64,000 nucleotides of DNA from positions 69,913 to 133,912 of the forward strand of contig JAVXVG010000056.1 of NCBI GenBank assembly GCA_032229975.1, written 5' to 3'. The number at the start of each line of letters is the position of its first letter. The stretch's first letter is position 1. This document shows positions 26,167-35,124 of this stretch, piece by piece. Both the position numbers and the translations under genes were made by a program. Source of the stretch: JAIVGV01 sp032229975 (lineage in GTDB: Bacteria > Acidobacteriota > Blastocatellia > Pyrinomonadales > Pyrinomonadaceae). The notes below the pieces were generated by a model. The model had not been told where the DNA came from. It searched no databases and saw only the letters and a list, made by a program, of their open reading frames with translations.

Positions 26167-26933
26167 TTGATCACTCCGCGCTCGGAAGTTTCGATGAAGC
26201 GTAGGAGTTCTTCCGTTTCGGGCGAGTCGTTGATCTCTGCGCGGATGCGCTCGATGGCCTGCGTGGTGTTGAGCCTTGAAGAGAGCAGAAGACGAAAAGC
26301 ATGGTGGAGCGTGTCGATGGTGGCCTGCGGGTAGTTGCGCCGACGCATCCCGACGTGATTGAGGCCATAACATTTCGCGCGGTTGCCGACCGTGAGCGCA
26401 TGAGGCAGCGCGTCGCCCGCGATGACGGAGTAGCCGCCGATGTAAGCCTCGCGCCCGACGCGACAAAATTGATGCACACCGGAATATGCGCCGATGTTCG
26501 CGCCGTCTTCGATGCGGACGTGACCGCCGAGCGTCGCTGCGTTCGACATGATGACGTGATTGCCGACGCGACAGTCGTGCGCGACGTGGGCCTGCGCCAT
26601 GATGAGGCAATCGTCGCCGATCTCTGTGAGCATCCCGCCGCCTTCCGTGCCGCGATGGATGGTAACGAACTCGCGTATGCGATTGCGCTTGCCGATGCGC
26701 GTGCGGGCCGGTTCGCCTTTGTACTTCATGTCCTGCGAGGCGAGACCGAGAGAGACGAAGGGGAAGACGTGCGTCTCGTCGCCGATCTCCGTTAAGCCTT
26801 CGATGACACAGTGCGACTCGACGCGCACCCGTTCGCCTAAAGTAACTTCGTCGCCGATGACGGAGTATGGCCCGACGTGACAGTCGCGTCCGAGCTGCGC
26901 CTTCGCGCCGATGATTGCGGTCGGATGAATCAT
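26163..26933 (-). CDS. lpxA: UDP-N-acetylglucosamine acyltransferase LpxA
   Basis: The 256-aa protein is a left-handed beta-helix of hexapeptide repeats (MIHPTAIIGAKAQLGRDCHV onward). The catalytic histidine lies in CLIMAQAHVAHDCRVGNHVI and the family segment NHVGMRRRNYP follows. It performs the first step of lipid A synthesis, moving a 3-hydroxyacyl chain from ACP to UDP-GlcNAc. A C-terminal helical domain of about 65 residues has normal length. It overlaps lpxI by 4 bp. Confidence 0.97.
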   Translation of the reverse strand: MIHPTAIIGAKAQLGRDCHVGPYSVIGDEVTLGERVRVESHCVIEGLTEIGDETHVFPFVSLGLASQDMKYKGEPARTRIGKRNRIREFVTIHRGTEGGGMLTEIGDDCLIMAQAHVAHDCRVGNHVIMSNAATLGGHVRIEDGANIGAYSGVHQFCRVGREAYIGGYSVIAGDALPHALTVGNRAKCYGLNHVGMRRRNYPQATIDTLHHAFRLLLSSRLNTTQAIERIRAEINDSPETEELLRFIETSERGVIK

Positions 26934-26934
26934 T

Positions 26935-26975
26935 GAATCGAACGATGAACGATGAGCGATGAACGATGAAGTGAG
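26935..26975. repeat. Heptad repeat, GATGAAC type, single arm
   Basis: GAACGAT GAACGAT GAGCGAT GAACGAT GAAG-type steps lie immediately upstream of lpxA. I see no clear reverse-complement arm here, so this may be a decayed copy. Confidence 0.75.
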
Positions 26976-27072
26976 GATGCGTGCGCGGCGTGATCCGGAT
27001 CAAGGTTGAATTGCGTCGAAGCCGCGAGGCTCCGCGTAAACATTCGTCTCCTGCCCTCTGTGTTCCGCCCTG

Positions 27073-27528
27073 TCATTTCATCGCGCTGCGGTCGATAACG
27101 ACGCTGGTGATCTCCGCCTCGGCGCAGACGCCGCGCCCCTCGACGCGAGCTTCGCCCTTCATGCGCTGCACGCGCGAGCCGGTGCGGAGCGCGGTCACTT
27201 CAAGGATGAGCGTGTCGCCGGGGATGACGGGTTGGCGGAAGCGCGCCTCTTTGATGCCGGTAAAGAGCGGGAGCTTGTCGGCGCGATCCGCGAACTCGCG
27301 CAGCGCGAGGATGGCCCCGACCTGCGCGAGCGCCTCGATGATGAGGACGCCGGGCATGACGGGCGCGCCGGGGAAGTGGCCCTGAAAGTAGGGCTCGCCG
27401 ATAGTCACTTGCTTGATGCCGACGATGCGCTCGCGCGGGACAAGCTCGACGATCTTATCGACGAGCAGAAACGGATAGCGATGCGGCAGGATTTCCTGTA
27501 TGGCGCGCAGGTCGAGGATGGTGTCCAT
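27073..27528 (-). CDS. fabZ: 3-hydroxyacyl-ACP dehydratase FabZ
   Basis: The 151-aa hotdog protein has the FabZ active site: LPHRYPFLLVDKI, then YFQGHFPGAPVMPGVLIIEA, with the catalytic His and Glu both present. It dehydrates 3-hydroxyacyl-ACP in fatty acid elongation and competes with LpxA for the same ACP substrate, which is why the two genes are often neighbours. It lies between the skp-like genes and lpxA. Confidence 0.97.
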   Translation of the reverse strand: MDTILDLRAIQEILPHRYPFLLVDKIVELVPRERIVGIKQVTIGEPYFQGHFPGAPVMPGVLIIEALAQVGAILALREFADRADKLPLFTGIKEARFRQPVIPGDTLILEVTALRTGSRVQRMKGEARVEGRGVCAEAEITSVVIDRSAMK

Positions 27529-27564
27529 GATCGAACCCCGTTGCTTTCGCGTCCCGTTCGCGGT

Positions 27565-28218
27565 CTAAGGTCTGCGCGGCGACGGCGTGCCGGTCGTGGC
27601 GGGTCGCGTCGCGGCGGGACGTGGCGCGGCGGGCGTGGTCGCTGCTCCGGCCGCCGCCGGGTTGCGCTGGTTATAGATGTTGATGAAGTGCTGTGTGATG
27701 TCCACGCTCTGCGCGCCGTAGATGAGTGGCACTTGGCTGGCGTCGATAATGATCGAGATGCCGTACTCTTTGGCGTAGGCGTCGAGTGATTTGAAGACTT
27801 CGTCCTGCACGGGCCCTACCACTTCGTGCAGACGCTTCTCGTAAGCCGCCTTCGCGTCCTCGGACTTGCGCTCGATGTCGCGCTTGAGTTGCTCGGCTTC
27901 GTCGGCTTTGCGCTGGAGCGCAGGTTGATCGGCGACCGTCTTCGTGTCGTTGATCTCCTTGACGAGTTGATCGTAGCGGGCGCGCATTTGCTGCAACTCG
28001 TTGCTGCGCGGCGTGAACTCGCCTTCGATGCGGCGCAGGGCTTCGACGATGCGTCGGATGCCCGTCTGCTCGTCGGCGAACGCGCTTGTATCGATGACGG
28101 CGACCTTGCCTTCGAGGCTTGGTTTCGCGGCTGACGCGGGTGGTTGTTGCGCGTGGGCGGCGGAGACGAGTGCGGCGCAGATGAGAGCGGCGGCGGCAAC
28201 GGATCGGATGTGCTTCAT
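27565..28218 (-). CDS. OmpH/Skp-like periplasmic chaperone (copy 2)
   Basis: The 217-aa protein starts at ATG 28218 (MKHIRSVAAAALICAALVSA) with AAGAGG upstream. A signal peptide is followed by KVAVIDTSAFADE and a long helical region with coiled-coil character (DEAEQLKRDIERKSEDAKAA). The closing strand segment is YGISIIIDASQVPLIYG. It ends in a Pro/Ala/Thr-rich tail. Skp-type proteins hold unfolded outer-membrane proteins on the way to BamA. The neighbouring copy at 28345 shares this architecture, so the pair is a tandem duplication. Confidence 0.9.
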   Translation of the reverse strand: MKHIRSVAAAALICAALVSAAHAQQPPASAAKPSLEGKVAVIDTSAFADEQTGIRRIVEALRRIEGEFTPRSNELQQMRARYDQLVKEINDTKTVADQPALQRKADEAEQLKRDIERKSEDAKAAYEKRLHEVVGPVQDEVFKSLDAYAKEYGISIIIDASQVPLIYGAQSVDITQHFINIYNQRNPAAAGAATTPAAPRPAATRPATTGTPSPRRP

Positions 28219-28269
28219 TAAACCTCTTCGGGCGGCGGGGAAAATTCGCGAGCGCATGTGCCCGCTAAA

Positions 28270-28339
28270 AGCGAGTCAGCAGCCGACAACTTGCGAGACT
28301 ACTCGCTGCTGCCGGCTGCCGACCGCTGACGACTGGCGT
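28270..28339. repeat. Heptad fold-back repeat, CAGCAGC type
   Basis: GCGAGTCAGCAGCCGACAAC faces CTCGCTGCTGCCGGCTGCCG with ACCGCTGAC. The block separates the two skp-like genes inside one transcription unit. Confidence 0.65.
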
Positions 28340-28344
28340 TAACT

Positions 28345-28962
28345 TTACGGGCGACCCGGCGTCGCGGCAGCAACCGCAGGATGCGTGCGATTGTATTCGA
28401 TGATGAAGTCGCGCGTGATGTCCACGCTGTCGGCGACGTAGAGGACAGGCACGCGGTTGGAATCGATCACGATGGCGATGCCTCGCTGCTGCGCGTAAGT
28501 CTGGAGCGCGTTATACACGTCGTCCTGCAGGGGGCCCAAGACCTCGCTGCGTCGCTTCTCCAAAGCGACCTGCGCGTCCTGCGCCTTGCGCTCCATGTCG
28601 CGCTTGAGTTGCTCGGCTTGATCCTGCTTTGCCGCGAGCGTCTTCGGATCGGCGACCGCGCCGGTCTTCTGAATCTCCTCGGCGAGCGTGTTGTAGCGCG
28701 TCTGCATCCCCTGCAACTCGTTGTTGAGGGGTTGGAACTGCGCGCTGATGCCCTTCACAGCGTTGACGACGCGCGCGATGCCCGCCTTCTCATCGGCAAA
28801 CGCACTGGAATCGATGACGGCGATCTTGCCGGTGAGCGAGGGGGCCGCAGCATTGCCTGCGGCAGGCTGCGACGTGGCGGGGCGAGCGGTCTGTGCGCTG
28901 GCGTTGGCGATTGAAACGACCGCGAGCGCGACACCGGCGGCGATTAAACGAAGTGACTTCAT
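28345..28962 (-). CDS. OmpH/Skp-like periplasmic chaperone (copy 1)
   Basis: The 205-aa protein has a signal peptide (MKSLRLIAAGVALAVVSIAN), then KIAVIDSSAFADEKAGIARV. A helical core follows (KQDQAEQLKRDMERKAQDAQ, with VALEKRRSEVLGPLQDDVYN). The C-terminal strand is RGIAIVIDSNRVPVLYVADS. The layout and many residues match copy 2. It lies directly downstream of bamA, the standard place for skp. Confidence 0.9.
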   Translation of the reverse strand: MKSLRLIAAGVALAVVSIANASAQTARPATSQPAAGNAAAPSLTGKIAVIDSSAFADEKAGIARVVNAVKGISAQFQPLNNELQGMQTRYNTLAEEIQKTGAVADPKTLAAKQDQAEQLKRDMERKAQDAQVALEKRRSEVLGPLQDDVYNALQTYAQQRGIAIVIDSNRVPVLYVADSVDITRDFIIEYNRTHPAVAAATPGRP

Positions 28963-29069
28963 AACTCTCTCGTACTGCTCCTTAACGTTATTTCAAACTC
29001 AGATGCCTATGATGCGAATAGGAGTCGCGGCGGTTGCGCCTCCAAACCCGGAAGTTTACCAGAAGGCGA

Positions 29070-32000
29070 CTAGAAAGTCCGCCCGATGCTGAAGCGGAAG
29101 ACGCTCTTCTTCTCGGTGAAGAAGAGCGGAACCTGATCGCTCACGCCGTTGCGCGCCTGCGGATTGAACGCATAGATGAGACGGAACGGAACGTTGACGA
29201 CCGGAAGTTGGATGCGAACCTCTGCGCCGAAACTGGAACGGAAGTCGCCGATTTTCGAGAACGCGCTCTGCGATAAGCGCACGGCGGTGTTCGTCTGCGC
29301 CTGCCCGCGCAGGAAGACCGACTGGAAGCCATAGGGCAAACCGTCGGGGCCGGTGGGGCCAACTCTCAACGCCTCGTTCAACTCGTCGCGCGTGACAATG
29401 CGACCGTCGCGCGCGACCAAGCCGCCGGCGAGCGAGAGCGCGAGCGGTGAAGTGTCCGCGCAGGCGGCGAGCGCCGAGAGCGTGGGCAGAGCGATGCCGA
29501 GCGGAGCCTGCGAGCATTGAATGGCCCCGACCGATTGCGAGAGAAACGGATCGTCCGATTGGAACTGCGTCGAGAAGATTTGATCCGCGCCCTTGCGTAT
29601 GTTGAAAGCTGAGCCGATGTCGGCGAAAGCGGCGGCGCTCAAGGGCCCGAAGAGCGGCACGCGATACTCGAAGTTGCCGAGCAGTTCCGTGTCCGCGCCG
29701 ATGGGCTGGAAGCCGCGACTGATGAAGCGAGAGTTTGTGCCCGACGCGCCCGTGAACGTGCCGAGCGAGGCGAAGCGTTGCAAGCTGTCAACGCGCGTCG
29801 CATCAGTGACCGCGCCCGCCCCGTTCGACGCAATGACGACGTTCTGCGAGGTGACGAACAACTCCAACGGAACGATGGGGCTGATCTGTCGCGAGCCGTA
29901 GCCGCGCACGGTGAACTCATCGCCGAGGAAGAAACGCTCGTACACGGGCACGCCATCGACGAACGAGAGGCTCGACGCCTGCGCCTGTCGCACCTTCGAG
30001 GAGGTGGCGAAGCTGCCGACGTGGCCGGCCAGCAAGCGGAAGCCGAAGACCTCTGGAATCTTCGCGCGCTTGTGTCGGACAGGGATGAAATGTTGATAAG
30101 AGAGGGTCGGCTCGTAAGTGCGAACGTCGCCGCCCAAGCCCGCGAACGCAAGCGAAAGTGTGATCTGTGATCCCTTGATGGCATCGACGCCGCGCAGGTC
30201 GCGCGAATCGTAAACGGCGGTGGGCGTCACGCGACTCGTGATGATGTTCGGCTGGCGGAAGATGACCGGGATGAAGTTCTGCGGATTCGTCGTGTCGGAG
30301 TTGACGGCGGGGTCCTGAATGCTCGTGCGCGAGAACGAGTAGGTCAGGCCGAGGCGCGTCGAGAGCGTGAAGGGCCGCTTCTTGTAGAACTCCGTGAGCG
30401 GCGCGCTGACGAAGAGACTTGCGCCCTCTGTGCGTTGCGTAAACAGGTTCGACGCGTTCGTGTTGAGGAAGTCGGCCTGCGTGCCGAGCAGGCCCTGAAG
30501 CGCGCCCTGATTCTGCGAGAGGGACGTGCCCTCGCCGAAGAATTTCAGCGACTGCAAAAAGATCGAGAAGCCTGCGGTGATCGGTCGGTTGCGAACGTAG
30601 GGCTCTGTGAAAGAGAAGACGAAGGAGTTCTGGCGATTTCCGGCGGCGAGTTGGAAAGAGAGCGACTCACCGCGACCGAGTAGATTGTTCGTCGAGTAGT
30701 CGAGACCGAAGAACGAGCCGCCGATGCCACTGATGCCGCCGTTGAAAGTGATCGACTGCCGACCGCGCTCCGTCACCTTGACGGTCGTATCGACCTCGCC
30801 GCGCTCCTCATCCTGTCGGAAGTCTATGTCCTTCTCTTTGTCGATTGGATCGAAGAAGCCGAGTTGGTTGAGGCGCAAGACCGAGTAATCGACGTAGCCT
30901 TGATTATAGATGTCGCCTTCGTTCAAGACGAACTCGCGACGCAAGACGTTGTCGCGCGTAAACGTGTTGCCCTGAAATTCGAGACGACGCAGACTGAACT
31001 GCTTGCCCTCGTCGATTGAGACCGTGTAATCGACGATGCCTTCGTTCGGGTTCGTCGGGTTGTCTTTGAATGTGGGCTCTGGATCGGCGGAATACTGGAT
31101 GAAGCCGGAGTTGCCGTAAATCTTTTTGAGGTCTTCGTAGAAGCCTTTGTAGATGCGCTCGCCGCTCGCCACATCGCCCTTGTTGAGGCCGATGACGTTG
31201 CGTATGACCTGCTCGGAGTAGATCGAGTTGCCCTCGATCTTCACTTCGCCGAGACGATAGAGCTTGCCTTCGGTGATGGGAATCGTGATGCGCAACGCTT
31301 CATCCGTCGAAGAAAGAATGGGAAGCGGCAGAATGGGGAAGCCCGTGCGTCGCTCGCCCAAGCCTTCGATGCGCGGCTCGCCGACGCGCGCTTGAAGGTA
31401 GCCCTTCGCCGCCATGTGATTGCGGACGAGCTTGAGATCAACGTCGAGCTTCTCGCGGTCGAGAATGTCCTGCTCGCGGAAGCGCGTGATGAGCCCGGCC
31501 TCCTTGACGTACTTCATCGAGTTGCGCAACTCGCCGCTAGAGAAGTGCTGATTGCCCTCGAACTGCACTTCGACGACGCGGACGCGGTCGCCCTCTTTGA
31601 TGACGAATGTGACAGCCTCGCTCGTCCCGGAGACCTCGTCGCGCCTGACCTCGACCGTCGCGTTCGGGTGGCCTTTCGCCGCGAGCAGTTCTTTGAGAAC
31701 GCGCGTGGCGTTGGCGAGCTTGACGGGATCGCTCACGTTCTCTTTCTGAATGCCGACTCTGCGCTCGCGGAAAGCCTTGAGCACGTCGGATTCGGGCACG
31801 CTCTTCAATCCCTCGAATTGCAAGTCGCGGATGATCGGGAGTTCTTTAACTTGGAAGGTGACGATGACGCCGCCGCGCGGGCCCTCTTCGCGCAACACGC
31901 GCGACTCCGTGCGATTGAAGAAGCCGAGGTTCATCAGCGTCGTGAAGTCCTTCTGCACCTGCGCCTCGTTGTAAGGGTCGCCGGCTCGCGTCTGGATGTA

Positions 32001-32201
32001 GAAGAGCAGATCAGCCGTGCGGTTGCGCCGGTTGCCCGTGATGACCACGTCCTCGACGAGCTTCTGCGGCTCCTGCGGCTGTTGCGTCGCGGGCTGCTGC
32101 GCGAGCGTCGTCGTGCGCGCGAGCCCCGCGAGCGGCAGTGTCATCTGCGTGAAGACGAGCGCAGCCAGTAGTGTGAGCCGCCAGAGCGGGCTTGTTCGCA
32201 T
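29070..32201 (-). CDS. bamA: Outer-membrane protein assembly factor BamA
   Basis: The 1043-aa protein has a signal sequence, about five POTRA domains (starting LVEDVVITGNRRNRTADLLF, later IRDLQFEGLKSVPESDVLKA and LYRLGEVKIEGNSIYSEQVI), then an Omp85 barrel. The last residue is Phe (FSIGRTF), as in outer-membrane barrels. It is about 230 residues longer than E. coli BamA, with long inserts in barrel loops. BamA inserts barrels in the outer membrane. A sigma-70-type promoter lies about 220 bp upstream, and skp, fabZ and lpx genes follow. Confidence 0.96.
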   Translation of the reverse strand: MRTSPLWRLTLLAALVFTQMTLPLAGLARTTTLAQQPATQQPQEPQKLVEDVVITGNRRNRTADLLFYIQTRAGDPYNEAQVQKDFTTLMNLGFFNRTESRVLREEGPRGGVIVTFQVKELPIIRDLQFEGLKSVPESDVLKAFRERRVGIQKENVSDPVKLANATRVLKELLAAKGHPNATVEVRRDEVSGTSEAVTFVIKEGDRVRVVEVQFEGNQHFSSGELRNSMKYVKEAGLITRFREQDILDREKLDVDLKLVRNHMAAKGYLQARVGEPRIEGLGERRTGFPILPLPILSSTDEALRITIPITEGKLYRLGEVKIEGNSIYSEQVIRNVIGLNKGDVASGERIYKGFYEDLKKIYGNSGFIQYSADPEPTFKDNPTNPNEGIVDYTVSIDEGKQFSLRRLEFQGNTFTRDNVLRREFVLNEGDIYNQGYVDYSVLRLNQLGFFDPIDKEKDIDFRQDEERGEVDTTVKVTERGRQSITFNGGISGIGGSFFGLDYSTNNLLGRGESLSFQLAAGNRQNSFVFSFTEPYVRNRPITAGFSIFLQSLKFFGEGTSLSQNQGALQGLLGTQADFLNTNASNLFTQRTEGASLFVSAPLTEFYKKRPFTLSTRLGLTYSFSRTSIQDPAVNSDTTNPQNFIPVIFRQPNIITSRVTPTAVYDSRDLRGVDAIKGSQITLSLAFAGLGGDVRTYEPTLSYQHFIPVRHKRAKIPEVFGFRLLAGHVGSFATSSKVRQAQASSLSFVDGVPVYERFFLGDEFTVRGYGSRQISPIVPLELFVTSQNVVIASNGAGAVTDATRVDSLQRFASLGTFTGASGTNSRFISRGFQPIGADTELLGNFEYRVPLFGPLSAAAFADIGSAFNIRKGADQIFSTQFQSDDPFLSQSVGAIQCSQAPLGIALPTLSALAACADTSPLALSLAGGLVARDGRIVTRDELNEALRVGPTGPDGLPYGFQSVFLRGQAQTNTAVRLSQSAFSKIGDFRSSFGAEVRIQLPVVNVPFRLIYAFNPQARNGVSDQVPLFFTEKKSVFRFSIGRTF

Positions 32202-32417
32202 AATCGCTTAGCCTCAAAGCCGAATGAAAACTTTAGGAAGACAGGAAATCGGTTGTCGCCGGTTAAAACTCTCGAAGCGACCGACGCGGCGCTCGCGGGC
32301 AGACGGGAACGTAGTGGAGACGAAAAGGGCGCGCGCGCTTGTCACTCGGTCGATGGGACTTTGATTCCACCCCGGCGCGCCCGCGTTGCCAGCCGCCGAC
32401 CCTTCGCAAAGGCGCGC

Positions 32418-32446
32418 ATTATACAAGGCAGAAAGCGGGAAAACAA
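32418..32446 (-). promoter_or_regulatory. Sigma-70-type promoter for the bamA operon
   Basis: On the minus strand TTGTTT, a 17-bp spacer and a consensus TATAAT are found. It lies about 220 bp upstream of bamA and next to a GTCTGGA repeat block. The leader contains GC-rich stretches that could pair, but no RNA element that I recognise. Confidence 0.7.
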
Positions 32447-32562
32447 AGTCTGGAAAAAGTCTGGAGTCTAAAGTCTGGAGTCTTGAGCCGGAAAAGCCGC
32501 GCTCGCTGACCCTAAAACTCCAGACTTCAGACTCCAGATTTGAGACTCCAGACTTGAAGACT
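32446..32562. repeat. Heptad fold-back repeat, GTCTGGA type
   Basis: AAGTCTGGAAAAAGTCTGGA followed by GTCTAAA GTCTGGA GTCTTGA faces the complement (ACTCCA GACTTCA GACTCCA, then GACTCCA GACTTGA). It ends at the clpC-like stop. Confidence 0.85.
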
Positions 32563-32564
32563 TT

Positions 32565-34943
32565 TCAGTGAATCAACACTTCGTCGTCCAACTCTTCGAC
32601 CCGCGCCGGGCGATGACTGAGCACGCCCGCGTCCTCGAAGACCTCGACGACCGACGTGCCCTCAAGCTCGCCCTGAATCAGAGCCTCGGAGATCGGGTCT
32701 TCGACGTGCTTCTGTAATGCCCGTCGCAAGGGGCGCGCGCCGTAAGAGCGATCCGCGCAAGTCTTCTGCACGATCCAACGCTTGGCTTCTTCAGTCATTC
32801 GCACTTCAAGCCCGCGCCTTTGCAGCGTGCGGTTGAGTTGATCAACTTGCAGACCGACGATCTCCAAAAGTTCATCTTCGTGGAGTTCATCGAAGATGAT
32901 GATCTCGTCGAGACGATTGATGAACTCCGGGTTGAAGGTCTGTTTGACGGAAGACATGACCATCTCTTCGAGCTTCTCGCGCGAGTCGGCGGGGCCGGAT
33001 TGAAAGCCCATCGTGCCGCGCTTCTGTATGAAGCGCGCGCCGATGTTCGAGGTCATCACGATGATCGCGTGCTTGAAATCGACCGTATTGCCGAGCGCGT
33101 CCGTCAGTATCCCGTCTTCAAAAACTTGCAGCAACACGTTGAAGATGTCCGGATGGGCCTTCTCGATCTCGTCGAAGAGCAGAACCGAGTAAGGCGAACG
33201 CTTGATGCGCTCGGTCAACTGTCCGCCCTCTTCGTGCCCGACGTAGCCGGGAGGCGAGCCGATCAACTTCGAGACCGAATGCTTCTCCATGAACTCGCTC
33301 ATGTCGAAGCGAATCATCGCGCGCTCACTGCCGAAGAGAAACTCCGCGAGCGATCTTGCGACTTCAGTTTTCCCGACGCCTGTGGGCCCCAAAAAGAGGA
33401 ACGAGCCGACGGGCCTTTGCGGATTCTTTAATCCTGCGCGCGAGCGACGGATCGAGCGCGCCAGCGCGGAGATGGCCGGTCGCTGCGCGATGACGCGACG
33501 ACGCAACTCGTCCTCGATGCGCAAGAGCTTCTGCAACTCCTCTTCCTTCATCGACGTGATGGGGATGCCTGTCCAACGCGCAATCACTTCCTCCACATCG
33601 TCCTTCGTCACGGCGACCGAGAGGAGCATATCGTCCTCTTCAGTGATGCGCGCGCCCGTCAGGCTATCGACGATGTAGGTCGTGTGCAGACGCTCTTCGG
33701 CGGCGGTGCGCGGCGGATCGCCAAAGGTCGTCTCGCGTCGCGCGCGAAGTTTCACGCGGGCCCCCGCTTCGTCGATCACGTCGATGGCTTTGTCTGGCAG
33801 GAAGCGGTCGGGGATATAGCGGTTCGATTGATAGACGGCCGCTTCGAGCGCGTCCTCGGTGTAGCGCACCTGATGGAAAGCCTCGTAACGCTCGCGCACG
33901 CCGCCCAAAATCTGCACGGCCTCCTCTTCGGTCGGCGGCGGAACTTTCACCGCTTGAAAGCGACGCTCTAAAGATCGATCCTTCTCAATCGACTTGCGGA
34001 ACTCCGCCGGAGTAGTGGCCCCCACGCATTGAATCTCGCCGCGCGACAGTGCGGGCTTCAAGATGTTCGCCGCATCGAGCGATCCTTCGGCCGAGCCTGC
34101 GCCGACGAGCGTGTGCAACTCGTCGATGAAGACGATGTACTGCGGGTTGTCGATCAACTCCCGCATGATCTGCTTCAGACGCTCCTCGAACTGACCGCGA
34201 TACTTCGTGCCTGCGACGATGAGCGACAGATCGAGCGACAGTATCCGCTTGTTCTCTAAAAACGACGGGACTTCACCGCGCACGATCCTCTGCGCGAGTC
34301 CTTCGACGATGGCCGTCTTGCCGACTCCGGGTTCGCCGATGAGCACCGGATTATTTTTCGTTCGACGACAGAGAATCTGTATGACTCGCTCTATCTCTGC
34401 TTCGCGACCGACGAGCGGATCGAGCTTGTCGTTGGCTGCATCGTCCGTGAGATCGCGCGAGAACTCTGCGAGGTGTGGCGTGTCCTTCTTCTGCGACGAG
34501 CGCGTGTCTGATCCGGTCGCGCGCGCAACCTCTTCGCGCACGGCGGCGAGTCGCAAGCCACGCTCGTAGAGAATCTCCGCCGCCATCGAACGCTCTTCGC
34601 GCAGGAGTCCGAGCAGCAGGTGTTCCGTCCCGATGTGTCGGTGTTGCAGTCGATCGGATTCTTCGTGCGCGTAAGCGAGCACGCGCTTTGTCTCAGGCGC
34701 AAGCGGTAGTTCAACTGAAGTGGAAATCTTTTCGCGCAAGGGGGCCCGCCCCTCGATCTCTTTGCGTATGGCTTCGAGCGAGGCTTGCGCGCGCGCGAGA
34801 AAGCGGGCGGTGAGCGTCTTGTCCTCACGCATCAGACCGAGCAAGAGATGCTCCGGCTCAATCGCGGGCGCGCCGAACTGCGACGCTTCGTAGCGCGCGA
34901 AGAAGATGACCCGACGCGCCTTCTCCGTGTAGCGTTCAAACAT
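32565..34943 (-). CDS. ClpC-like AAA+ unfoldase, short middle domain
   Basis: The 792-aa protein starts at ATG 34943 (MFERYTEKARRVIFFARYEA). It has two Clp N-repeats (EPEHLLLGLMREDK and GTEHLLLGLLREER), D1 with GEPGVGKTA and pore loop GTKYRGQF, and D2 with GPTGVGKTE and pore loop SPPGYVGHEEGG. MGF after KRGT in D2 fits the ClpP-binding loop. Between D1 and the segment VTKDDVEEVIARWTGIP only about 43 residues remain, so the UVR-type coiled coil of ClpC appears reduced. It unfolds proteins for a ClpP protease, which is not in the window. Confidence 0.92.
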   Translation of the reverse strand: MFERYTEKARRVIFFARYEASQFGAPAIEPEHLLLGLMREDKTLTARFLARAQASLEAIRKEIEGRAPLREKISTSVELPLAPETKRVLAYAHEESDRLQHRHIGTEHLLLGLLREERSMAAEILYERGLRLAAVREEVARATGSDTRSSQKKDTPHLAEFSRDLTDDAANDKLDPLVGREAEIERVIQILCRRTKNNPVLIGEPGVGKTAIVEGLAQRIVRGEVPSFLENKRILSLDLSLIVAGTKYRGQFEERLKQIMRELIDNPQYIVFIDELHTLVGAGSAEGSLDAANILKPALSRGEIQCVGATTPAEFRKSIEKDRSLERRFQAVKVPPPTEEEAVQILGGVRERYEAFHQVRYTEDALEAAVYQSNRYIPDRFLPDKAIDVIDEAGARVKLRARRETTFGDPPRTAAEERLHTTYIVDSLTGARITEEDDMLLSVAVTKDDVEEVIARWTGIPITSMKEEELQKLLRIEDELRRRVIAQRPAISALARSIRRSRAGLKNPQRPVGSFLFLGPTGVGKTEVARSLAEFLFGSERAMIRFDMSEFMEKHSVSKLIGSPPGYVGHEEGGQLTERIKRSPYSVLLFDEIEKAHPDIFNVLLQVFEDGILTDALGNTVDFKHAIIVMTSNIGARFIQKRGTMGFQSGPADSREKLEEMVMSSVKQTFNPEFINRLDEIIIFDELHEDELLEIVGLQVDQLNRTLQRRGLEVRMTEEAKRWIVQKTCADRSYGARPLRRALQKHVEDPISEALIQGELEGTSVVEVFEDAGVLSHRPARVEELDDEVLIH

Positions 34944-35124
34944 AAGATGAAGACCCGACTTGTGCCGAATGAGAGCCTGTTGATGTGGCGCGCGCGAGGT
35001 AAAGCGGGTGCAAACCGGAGAACTCACGTGCGCCCACCGGCATTATAGCCTAACGAAGCAAACGCCGAAAGAGTGGGCACGAAAAAGGTTCGACAGGCGA
35101 GTGTGAGCAATTGTCGGCCACCTC

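Noticed and set aside
26167..27003. Upstream extension of lpxI
   Set aside because: It is the out-of-frame shadow of lpxA; LpxI homology begins at GTG 26166.
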